Shown here one piece after another: positions 33,203 through 39,572 of a stretch of DNA of 39,572 bases (positions are counted from its first letter, which is position 1; every line of letters begins with the position of its first letter). The DNA is from a virus, in the IMG/VR virus record IMGVR_UViG_3300047377_000437, positions 1 to 39,572 of that record; one strand, written 5' to 3'. Both the position numbers and the translations under genes were made by a program. Below the pieces are notes generated by a model, which was given only the letters and a program-made list of their open reading frames with translations, ran no database searches and was not told the origin of the DNA.

Positions 33203-33549
33203 TTGAGTTATTAAAAACAGACGTACCGGCATGGAACCAATGGCGGGCGGACAACCCCGATGCGGTTATTGATTTATCGGGGGCGAACCTTAGTGGGTTA
33301 GACTTGAGAAACGCAGACCTTTTTGACGTAAATTTGTTCGAGGTTAACCTTAGCGGCGCAAAACTTAATCGCGCCATCCTTGATTGGGCATACCATTGCG
33401 GCGCAAAACTTACCGGCGCAAACCTGATGTACGTAACCCTTAATTCGGCATATCAGTACCATTCAGACCTTACACGGGCATACCATTACCACGCAAATTG
33501 TGCACGGGCATTCTTTGCCGGAGACAACACAAACACGGAGGCAAAATAA
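33184..33549 (+). CDS. Pentapeptide-repeat protein
   Basis: The 121-residue protein has a helical cap (MDKQKMIELLKTDVPAWNQW). From residue 30 comes a pentapeptide-repeat region with the A(D/N)LxX pattern: LSGANLSGLDLRNADL, then NLSGAKLNRA, GAKLTGANL and weaker His/Tyr-rich coils towards the C-terminus (AYHYHANCARAF). Such proteins fold as a right-handed quadrilateral beta-helix; some mimic DNA and protect or inhibit gyrase. GGAGGT precedes the ATG, which lies inside the end of the octad gene. Confidence 0.88.
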   Translation: MDKQKMIELLKTDVPAWNQWRADNPDAVIDLSGANLSGLDLRNADLFDVNLFEVNLSGAKLNRAILDWAYHCGAKLTGANLMYVTLNSAYQYHSDLTRAYHYHANCARAFFAGDNTNTEAK

Positions 33550-34265
33550 TGAAAGACTGGACAGGATTTTGGGAGAGCGATACCCACGAATTGAAACAAA
33601 TTGCTCAAGAGACGGGCGTGACTAGTGATAAGTTTCAAGACATATACGAAACGATGTACCCAAATATACATAAATGGGCATGGTACCATCAAACGCTCAA
33701 AGATTTAAGAGAGTTACGAGAGCCCAAACCCACCGCGTATGATATAGCGCATGGTTTAAAAACTACCGAGGACTTAGAGCGTTACGACGACTTACAAGCT
33801 GAAATAGACAAACTTCAAGCTGAACTGGACGACTTGTGTCCTCGTTTTGAGTTTTGTACGGGGTATAATACTATAAGTGGCAAGGAGTATATGGGCGGGG
33901 TCCGAGTGTTGAGCGTCGGGATGCCCAACTGGTTAAGAAATGTAACCAGCGTACCCCCTTGGTACATTTGTATTTTACGAGTTTTATGTTCGTTTAACCA
34001 GTATTTGCTAGAGGAAAGTGGATATGGCCCGGGCGTTGCAATCCCAGTGGAGGGGGAGGAATCGCCTAAATGGTGGAAGTTTTGGGACTATAGCGTTGAG
34101 CCGCACGAACCGTGGAGTCCCCCAAACTACGTAAACCGCCTCATAATTGCGTTTAGAACTTATTTAGAGTACCAAGGCATACAGTACCGCCCGTATCTTG
34201 ACGACGCACATGCGCGTCATTTTAGATTACCCCCAAAAGAGTGCGAGTATAAGGCAGACTTTTAA
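33549..34265 (+). CDS. Hypothetical early protein
   Basis: The 238-residue protein has an N-terminal helical half with a coiled coil (DLQAEIDKLQAELDDLCP, about 93-110). Then comes a beta-rich part with many Trp, Pro and Tyr residues (SPKWWKFWDYSVEPHEPWSPPNY). No family is recognised. I chose the ATG at 33549, which overlaps the upstream stop and has GGAGG; the longer frame from 33498 lacks a site. It could bridge to another protein through the coiled coil. Confidence 0.7.
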   Translation: MKDWTGFWESDTHELKQIAQETGVTSDKFQDIYETMYPNIHKWAWYHQTLKDLRELREPKPTAYDIAHGLKTTEDLERYDDLQAEIDKLQAELDDLCPRFEFCTGYNTISGKEYMGGVRVLSVGMPNWLRNVTSVPPWYICILRVLCSFNQYLLEESGYGPGVAIPVEGEESPKWWKFWDYSVEPHEPWSPPNYVNRLIIAFRTYLEYQGIQYRPYLDDAHARHFRLPPKECEYKADF

Positions 34266-34311
34266 TTTACAAGGGCGACATGGCAAAAAGTAAAAACAAG
34301 GAGAAAAAATA

Positions 34312-34590
34312 ATGAATAAACAACACATGGTTACATTTAGAACAGAAGATGTAGTCGCACGACTATTTAAAGCGTATTGTAAAGACAAGGGCGTGACGGT
34401 CACATGGGCGTTGTCGGCGTTCATGGCTATGGCAGTGTCCCAAGTTTATGAAGCCGACACAGAGATTGACACAATTTTAGCGAAAAAGATAGCCGGTTCG
34501 ACTTGTTATCAGCAGGAATTTATGTTACTAATTAGAGACTTGATGGGCGATATGATAACGAAAATGGAGCAAGGGGCCGGGGGCAAGTGA
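34312..34590 (+). CDS. Small protein, possible ribbon-helix-helix fold
   Basis: The 92-residue protein opens MVTFRTEDVVARLFKAYCKDKGVTVTWALSAFM (from residue 6). This gives one strand and two helices, as in ribbon-helix-helix repressors (strand, x-x-x-L-x-x-x-C-x-x-x-G-V-T-x-S/T-x-x-L). The rest is helical. If correct, it could regulate early transcription from the iteron-like sites, but this is inference. AAGGAG precedes the ATG, and the stop overlaps the next start (GTGA). Confidence 0.6.
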   Translation: MNKQHMVTFRTEDVVARLFKAYCKDKGVTVTWALSAFMAMAVSQVYEADTEIDTILAKKIAGSTCYQQEFMLLIRDLMGDMITKMEQGAGGK

Positions 34591-35075
34591 CGCCACGTAT
34601 TGAAACCGCCCAAGTGCGCCAGCCAACGTTTGTTAGGGAAGCTGGCGCGCAAACAAATAAAATGCCGATGGTTGCGATTGAGAACCGCCATTTAGATTGC
34701 GTCCATGGTCCGATTATAGTGAGTCCGTTAGATCTTTTTTCGTCGACTGAAGTCACTGGTCGTGAAGTAATTCCAACAAAAACACAAGCGACTCAAACAG
34801 ATTGTGAAGATTTAAAAAAGCCAGTGGAGTCAAAACAATCCAAGGCGGTGCAAACCGAGTTTACAAGTTTTACGCGTCCGACACATTACCATTTGCCGGA
34901 AAATCATTTCGATAAGTATTTGGTCGTCGATTCTTGCGAAGACTTAGATTCCGAACAAATAGCGCAAAAAGCTAGAGCGTTCAATAGAGACTTTTTTACG
35001 CGCTATGGGTATTTGTTCCCGATGAAATGTATACTGGAGTATTTTTGTTCAACCCGCAGACAGTCAAACTTATAG
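34587..35075 (+). CDS. Hypothetical protein with three QT motifs
   Basis: The 162-residue protein starts with GTG on the GTGA junction. The N-terminal 95 residues look disordered and carry three similar short motifs (GAQTNK, ATQTDC, AVQTEF). The C-terminal part is folded-looking and aromatic (KARAFNRDFFTRYGYLFPMKCILEYF). No family is recognised. Repeated short motifs in a disordered region often serve as docking sites for one partner protein. Confidence 0.6.
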   Translation: MTPRIETAQVRQPTFVREAGAQTNKMPMVAIENRHLDCVHGPIIVSPLDLFSSTEVTGREVIPTKTQATQTDCEDLKKPVESKQSKAVQTEFTSFTRPTHYHLPENHFDKYLVVDSCEDLDSEQIAQKARAFNRDFFTRYGYLFPMKCILEYFCSTRRQSNL

Positions 35076-35086
35076 GAGAAGTATTT

Positions 35087-35392
35087 ATGAAACCAAACAA
35101 CATTAAACCGACGGGCATAGCTAAGTACACAAGTTTAAAGTATAAGTATGAACGGGAGGCACGTACTCAGCCAAACTATGGCCAGCCTACGTTCCCCTAC
35201 ACGTACCGTAAAAACGCTCGGGTGAGTTTTCTTGACCAAGTCCAAGTAATCCCCTACCGAGAGCTGGACCCGCCAACGCCTAGACGGGCCCTACGTCAAG
35301 AAATCACCCCGCCAACGCCTAGACAGGTTCCGATACCCTATAGTTTGTTGAGCGAAATCCAGTTGCTGTGGATTTTAAGCGCGACCCGCTAA
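35087..35392 (+). CDS. Proline- and arginine-rich hypothetical protein
   Basis: This is 101 residues from the ATG at 35087, supported by AGGAG nine bases upstream. It is basic, with many Tyr and Pro residues, and contains two PPTPRR/PPTPRQ motifs from a 17-bp direct repeat (35269-35285 and 35308-35324). Probably mostly unfolded and possibly DNA-binding. No family is recognised. The stop overlaps the next ATG (TAATG). Confidence 0.6.
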   Translation: MKPNNIKPTGIAKYTSLKYKYEREARTQPNYGQPTFPYTYRKNARVSFLDQVQVIPYRELDPPTPRRALRQEITPPTPRQVPIPYSLLSEIQLLWILSATR

Positions 35393-35610
35393 TGTTAAAT
35401 CCACTACCGGCTTACTCAAGCGAACAGAATGCCCAATGGCTGCAGGCGCAATCAAAGTTTACTGCCGCCAACAACGCTGGGCGCGTTGCGGCTAATAACA
35501 GTATGAATTTAAATGCTCAGGACGAGCAAGAAAAGCCATATATTAAAAAGAGCAAGCCTAAAAAGCCATTACTATTTAACTACTATGAAACACTTTACAA
35601 GCGCGACTAA
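35392..35610 (+). CDS. Small hydrophilic hypothetical protein
   Basis: This is 72 residues from the ATG that overlaps the upstream stop. It has an Asn/Gln/Ala-rich helix-prone middle (QAQSKFTAANNAGRVAANNS) and a lysine-rich segment (KKSKPKKPLLFNYYETLY). The binding site is weak and a GTG at 35368 would add eight residues. No family is recognised. Confidence 0.55.
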   Translation: MLNPLPAYSSEQNAQWLQAQSKFTAANNAGRVAANNSMNLNAQDEQEKPYIKKSKPKKPLLFNYYETLYKRD

Positions 35611-35660
35611 GTAGTTTATATTTAGATTACCTTATCAATATCAAATCAGGAGAACAGCCA

Positions 35661-37811
35661 ATGACCCGATTAAAGCCGAGTGCGGCATTACTAAAAACCG
35701 CTAAAGTTTTTTATGACAACGGACTTATAACCATGCCACTTAAGGGCAAGGTACCCACGGTAAAAAACTGGACGCAGTTAGAGCTTCCAGATGCGTTTGA
35801 CGCAAACTACTACACAACAAGCTCAGCGGGCTGGGTGATTCGTGAGCCCTATATGGTTATCGATGTGGACGTGCGGCCAGAGATTAATGGAATGGTTAGC
35901 CTACAACGGTTAGCCGACGACCTTGGGTTTGATTTTATGTCTAACGCAGGCGTTACGGTGAGCACCCCGACTGGGGGCCTGCATTTGTACTACAAGATCT
36001 TCCAAAGCGGCGTTAGCTACAAGAAAAACTTGGCAGCTTACGAAGGGTTGGACTTTTTGCGGGACGGCCACCAAGTATTGATACCCCATAGCGAAACGGA
36101 GGCGGGTACGTACCAACTGGATGGCGGCGAGAACAAATTTTCAAACATTGTCGAGATACCGGAAGGCCTACATTTATTATTGATGCAAAAAGATGCGGAA
36201 GTGTGTGGGGGTACTGGTTATTTTACGGACAATAAAACAGATAAGCTGCTGTTGACAGGCTACATTAAACAGTTCGGTGTGATTGGCGAGGGCGAGCGCA
36301 ACAATGCCTTGTATAAAATGGCTTGTCGAGGCTACGATTTAGGGTTGTCGCCCAAGGTGGTATTAGGTATTGTGGCAGACGCGGATTGTTTCTCGCCACC
36401 ATTAGGTACTAAAGAGCTGGCCACCACGCTTGTGAGCGCATTGAGCGCAAGACAAAACGAGATCGGTTCGCATTCTGTTGAGGAAGCACTGAAAGCCCTA
36501 GGCCCTATAGATTCTGGCTGTTCTCCGGGCCAAGGGCTTAATGACGTGCTTCCCCAAGAGAAAGTGGACGCTCAGTTTGATGAAGTGTGCCCGTGGCACG
36601 ACAAGCTACACAAAACCAAACACGGCACCGTGAGTGCTCAGAATTTTTGTGTCCGAAACTGCGCCATATTTTTAAAGAACATGAAAGAGTTTAAGGGCAA
36701 GTTGGGCTACAATGAGTGGAGTCGTGAGACGGTGTGGCTAGGGCCATGTAGTTGGCACGCATTTGATAAAGCGGACTGTATGCCGAACGGTATTTCAGTG
36801 ACGGACGATGATTTACTATCTATTAAAACATTGTTTAATGACATGGAGTTTGACCCCTTGGTTAACCAGATATACCAAGCCGCTCGGACTGTTGGGTTTG
36901 AGAAAAGTTTTCACCCAGTCAAGAAGTGGTTTAGTGAGTTGCCGGAGTGGGACGGTGTGGAGCGGGTACGTGGGTTGTTTCCGAAATATTGCCATTCAGA
37001 AGACACTGCATTTAATCGTGAGGTCGGTGAGGTGTTGATGTGTGCGATAGTTAAACGGATTTATGAGCCGGGGTGCAAGTATGATCACATGGTGGTGTTG
37101 GTGGGCCCAGAAGAGCAAGGCAAGTCCACCGCCATTAAGGCGTTGTCGGTGTTTAACAGTTGGTTCACGGATTCGCTGGGCGATATTAACAAAACTGGCG
37201 ATGCCATTCAGCAGATCAAAGGTAAGTTGATTATTGAGGACTCAGAGCTTAATGCTTTTATGAGCCGGTCGAATACGGTGGCGAGTGTTAAGGCGTTTAT
37301 ATCTCGCGAGGTTGACCGAGCACGACTGGCGTATGCGAAGTTGACCGAGGACGTTCCGCGCCAGTGTGTGTTTATGGGCACAACAAACGAGAACCAATTT
37401 TTGAATAGCGTTACTGGGAACCGTCGGATATGGCCGGTCGAGGTGTACGACATTGACGTTCCAACGCTTACCGAAGATTTACCGCAGTTGTATGCGGAGG
37501 CGTTGGTCGTTTACAAAAAGCGGTACGCTGGGTTAAAAAATGGACTGGTGTTGCAATCGGCAGAAGCGATGGAGCAAGCCAAGAAAGCTCAGACTAGTCG
37601 CATTGAAGTGGACGAGCTTGAAAGAGTTATCCAAGAGTGGTTGACTAAAGGCGTGAGAGACGGGTTCCAGTTGAGTGATGTTTGGGACGGTTTAGGTCGA
37701 GACATAATACACCTAAGTGTCAAGGAACAAAAGCGTCTGGAGCGTGCGTTGTTGAAGTTGCAGTATAAACGCAGTGATAATGGATTTGTGAAGATTGGAG
37801 GTAAAAAATGA
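35661..37811 (+). CDS. Primase-polymerase fused to VirE-type helicase
   Basis: This 716-residue protein contains two replication enzymes. The N-terminal AEP primase-polymerase domain has the catalytic DVD (68-70) and the STPTGGLHLYYK box with H108. A linker with GEGERNNALYKMACRGYDLG leads to a VirE/D5-like helicase. This has Walker A GPEEQGKST (482-490), Walker B LIIEDSEL (E526, D527), a GTTNENQFLNS sensor segment and the GNRRIWPVEV arginine finger. It likely unwinds the fork and primes for the family A polymerase encoded at the other end of the window. AGGAG stands before the ATG; the following DUF4116 gene overlaps it (ATGA). Confidence 0.93.
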   Translation: MTRLKPSAALLKTAKVFYDNGLITMPLKGKVPTVKNWTQLELPDAFDANYYTTSSAGWVIREPYMVIDVDVRPEINGMVSLQRLADDLGFDFMSNAGVTVSTPTGGLHLYYKIFQSGVSYKKNLAAYEGLDFLRDGHQVLIPHSETEAGTYQLDGGENKFSNIVEIPEGLHLLLMQKDAEVCGGTGYFTDNKTDKLLLTGYIKQFGVIGEGERNNALYKMACRGYDLGLSPKVVLGIVADADCFSPPLGTKELATTLVSALSARQNEIGSHSVEEALKALGPIDSGCSPGQGLNDVLPQEKVDAQFDEVCPWHDKLHKTKHGTVSAQNFCVRNCAIFLKNMKEFKGKLGYNEWSRETVWLGPCSWHAFDKADCMPNGISVTDDDLLSIKTLFNDMEFDPLVNQIYQAARTVGFEKSFHPVKKWFSELPEWDGVERVRGLFPKYCHSEDTAFNREVGEVLMCAIVKRIYEPGCKYDHMVVLVGPEEQGKSTAIKALSVFNSWFTDSLGDINKTGDAIQQIKGKLIIEDSELNAFMSRSNTVASVKAFISREVDRARLAYAKLTEDVPRQCVFMGTTNENQFLNSVTGNRRIWPVEVYDIDVPTLTEDLPQLYAEALVVYKKRYAGLKNGLVLQSAEAMEQAKKAQTSRIEVDELERVIQEWLTKGVRDGFQLSDVWDGLGRDIIHLSVKEQKRLERALLKLQYKRSDNGFVKIGGKK

Positions 37812-38251
37812 TTGATAAACTAAGGGGTTCCTGCTTGAAATTTTGCACAAAAGCAAAGGTATTGGACGTAGTGAGATATGATGGGCGTGCGTTGGAGTAT
37901 GCGAGTTATAAATTAAAAGGTGATCGTGAGGTCGTATTGGAAGCGGTTAAAACGGATGGGTATGCGTTGGTGTATGCGTGGTATGAATTTCGTAATGATC
38001 GGGAAGTGGTGTTGTGGGCTGTGTGGGACGACGGGCATATGTTGGCGTATGCAAGTGAGGAATTGCGGAATGATAAAAAGGTTGTGATGGCAGCGGTGAG
38101 GCAGAAGTGGAGTGCGTTGCGGTATGCATCTGATGAGTTACAGAATGATAAAGATGTGTTACTGGAAGCATTGAAGTGGAATTGTGATGCGTTGGAGTAT
38201 GCAAGTGATGAGTTGAAAAGTGAATTAAAAAAGGAGGTAAAAAATGATTAA
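37808..38251 (+). CDS. DUF4116 protein, five repeats
   Basis: The 147-residue protein has five DUF4116 units (YASYKLKG, YAWYEFRN, YASEELRN, YASDELQN, YASDELKS) at about 25-residue spacing, and a lysine-rich end. Its N-terminus differs from the other members and contains two cysteines. It starts at the ATGA of the primase gene with GGAGG upstream. Each unit is a helix pair, so the chain should form a small right-handed superhelix suited to binding a protein or peptide. Confidence 0.88.
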   Translation: MIDKLRGSCLKFCTKAKVLDVVRYDGRALEYASYKLKGDREVVLEAVKTDGYALVYAWYEFRNDREVVLWAVWDDGHMLAYASEELRNDKKVVMAAVRQKWSALRYASDELQNDKDVLLEALKWNCDALEYASDELKSELKKEVKND

Positions 38252-38615
38252 TGAAAACAGTACAAAAGAAGAAGTGTTGGAAGCAGTGAAACAGGATGGG
38301 TGGGCATTGTGTTATGCCAGTAAGGAATTGAGGGATGATAAAGAAGTCGTGATGGCAGCGGTGAGGCAGAGTGGTCTTGCGTTGCGGTATGCCAGTGATG
38401 CATTGCGATGTGATCGTGAGGTAGTGATGGTAGCGGTTAAGGAAAATGGGAAATCGCTGGCTTATTCGAGTAGGAAATTGCGTAATGATCGTGAGGTTGT
38501 ACTGGCAGCGGTTGAGCAGAATTGGTATGTGGTGGATTATGCAAGTGATGCATTAAGGTTTGAAATGGCAAAGGGTTGGTTAGAGCGTATGAAACAGGAA
38601 ATAAAAAATGATTGA
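38244..38615 (+). CDS. DUF4116 protein, four repeats
   Basis: The 123-residue protein starts with the STKEEVLEAVKQDG opening shared with the gene at 32126. It has four units (YASKELRD, YASDALRC, YSSRKLRN, YASDALRF) and ends MKQEIKND. GGAGG precedes the ATG, eight bases inside the upstream gene. Nucleotide identity with the neighbouring copies is high along the repeat core, consistent with duplication within the array. Confidence 0.88.
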   Translation: MINENSTKEEVLEAVKQDGWALCYASKELRDDKEVVMAAVRQSGLALRYASDALRCDREVVMVAVKENGKSLAYSSRKLRNDREVVLAAVEQNWYVVDYASDALRFEMAKGWLERMKQEIKND

Positions 38616-39572
38616 TGGAAATAGTACAAAGGCAGAGGTTTTAGAAGTTGTTAAACGGTATGGGCTTATGTTGGAGTGTGCGAGTGAGGCATTGCGCGGT
38701 GATAAAGACGTGGTGCTGGCGGCGGTGAGGAATGAAGGGGAGGTGTTGTGGGCTGCTAGTGGGGACTTGAGGGGGGATCGTGATGTGGTGATGGAAGCGG
38801 TGAAGCAGAATGGGCTTGCGTTGGGGTCTGCTAGTGAGGAATTGAAGTGTGATCGTGAGGTGGTGATGGCAGCAGTGAAGAATTATGGGTATTCGTTGTG
38901 TTATGCTAGTGATGACTTGAGGGGGGATCGTGATGTGGTGATGGAAGCGGTGAAGAATTTTGGGTTTGCGTTGCAGTCTGTGAGTGATGAATTTCTGGAT
39001 GATCGTGAGGTGGTTATGGCAGCGGTTAAGCAGGAGGGGACGGTGTTGGTGTTTGCAAGTGAGGAATTAAGTAGTGATCGTGATGTAGTGACGGCAGCGG
39101 TTCAACAGAATGGGAGAGCGTTGGAGCATGCGAGTTCTGAGTTGAAGGGTGATCGTGAGGTGGTGCTGGCAGCAGTGAGGCAGGAGGGGTGGGCGTTACA
39201 GTATGCCAGCGAGGAATTGCGGGGTAATCGTGAAGTAGTGCTGGAAGCGGTGAGGCAGAGTGGGGAGGCATTGAAGGCTGCTGGTGAGGCATTGAAGCGT
39301 GATCGAGATGTCGTCATGGCCGCGGTGGGTAGCAGTGGGCCTGCGTTGTATTATGCAAGTGAGGAATTGCGTGCTGATCGTGAGGTTGTTCTGGCAGCGG
39401 TGGGGAGGAGTGGCTATGCGTTGGAGTATGCAAGTGCTGAATTGCAGGGGGATCGTGAGTTCATCTTGGCAGCGGTTCAACAGAATGGGAGAGCGTTGGA
39501 ATGTGTTAGTGAGGAATTGCGAATTGAAATAGTGCAATGTTGGGCAGCGAGTATGGAGGTCAAAAATGATTG
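38608..39572 (+). CDS. DUF4116 protein, twelve repeats (end of window)
   Basis: The frame opens at the ATG at 38608 and runs 321 codons to the last two bases, TG, which by comparison with the preceding gene junctions should be a TGA. The protein starts MIDGNSTKAEVLEVVKRYG. It contains twelve consecutive 25-residue units, each of the form L-x-x-A-S-x-E-L-x-x-D-R-x-V-V-x-A-A-V-x-x-x-G, and ends MEVKND. It is the largest of the four DUF4116 genes. On the coding strand it is unusually rich in G and poor in C. Confidence 0.85.
   Translation, partial: MIDGNSTKAEVLEVVKRYGLMLECASEALRGDKDVVLAAVRNEGEVLWAASGDLRGDRDVVMEAVKQNGLALGSASEELKCDREVVMAAVKNYGYSLCYASDDLRGDRDVVMEAVKNFGFALQSVSDEFLDDREVVMAAVKQEGTVLVFASEELSSDRDVVTAAVQQNGRALEHASSELKGDREVVLAAVRQEGWALQYASEELRGNREVVLEAVRQSGEALKAAGEALKRDRDVVMAAVGSSGPALYYASEELRADREVVLAAVGRSGYALEYASAELQGDREFILAAVQQNGRALECVSEELRIEIVQCWAASMEVKND

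Larger units (their letters stand above)
37797..39572 (+). repeat. 75-bp coding repeat array and repeated gene junctions
   Basis: Twenty-one DUF4116 units across three genes repeat at DNA level with a 75-bp period; common words include GAGGAATTGCG, GATCGTGAGGTGGTG and GCAGCGGTGAAGCAG. The gene junctions are also copied: GGAGGTAAAAAATGATTGAT and variants lie at 37797-37816, 38233-38250, 38597-38616 and 39555-39572. The last copy is cut by the window end, so another gene of the set probably starts at 39566. Confidence 0.85.

Noticed and set aside
34587-35075. ATQTD as a dynein light chain (LC8) binding motif
   Set aside because: LC8 is a eukaryotic protein; a three-residue match in a phage of a bacterium is most likely chance.
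37947-39537. Minus-strand open frames rich in His, Pro, Thr and Ser
   Set aside because: Reverse frames of the DUF4116 repeats; their repetitiveness reflects the real genes on the plus strand.
1-39572. tRNA genes, integrase, transposase or lysogeny repressor
   Set aside because: I looked for clover-leaf arms in the gaps and for recombinase and repressor motifs and saw none; the few gaps are explained by promoters, repeats and hairpins.

Overview
The window looks like most or all of the genome of a lytic, tailed double-stranded DNA phage with a T7-type (podovirus) particle. The minus strand from about 29.7 kb down to 7.5 kb carries a continuous virion, packaging and lysis block. It runs small and large terminase, head-tail connector portal, scaffold, major capsid, tail tubular proteins A and B, three internal virion proteins, a T7 gp17-type tail fibre with an RCC1-like propeller, a second fibre, and a lysis cassette ending in a secreted nuclease. 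The size (39.6 kb) and the two-armed layout fit a podophage. I see no phage RNA polymerase, integrase, repressor, tRNA, CRISPR array or insertion sequence. The promoters I can recognise are sigma70-like, so host RNA polymerase probably does the transcription. The internal virion proteins point to a Gram-negative host, but I cannot name it.

The plus strand carries the early and replication genes in two blocks at the two ends. Block A (1-7.5 kb) holds a small membrane protein, a DUF3310-like protein, a SNF2/SMARCAL1-type helicase, a small (p)ppGpp-hydrolase-like HD protein, a DUF2800 Cas4-like nuclease, a DUF2815 ssDNA-binding protein, a family A DNA polymerase and a RuvC-like resolvase. A 148-bp gene-free, strongly structured stretch precedes the resolvase. 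Block B (30.1-39.6 kb) starts with a regulatory and possible origin region, with two good sigma70 promoters, a purine/pyrimidine alternating tract and an iteron-like array. Then come small accessory genes, a primase-polymerase/VirE helicase, and tandem DUF4116 genes that run to the end of the window.

The oddest part is block B. It is packed with solenoid-forming repeat proteins: four DUF4116 genes with 2, 5, 4 and 12 copies of a 25-residue unit, a protein with 14 octapeptide repeats, and a pentapeptide-repeat protein. I infer that this is a rapidly evolving set of early proteins acting on the host or on its defences. No function is shown by the sequence. The phage SpoT-like hydrolase, the propeller fibre and the structured leader at 6869-7000 are the next most interesting items.

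The two arms converge and overlap by 13 bases at 7479-7491. They diverge around 29.7-30.1 kb, where a 12-bp C6G6 palindrome and a 48-bp tandem duplication sit beside the small terminase gene. The window ends inside a repeated DUF4116 gene junction, so the array probably continues beyond it.
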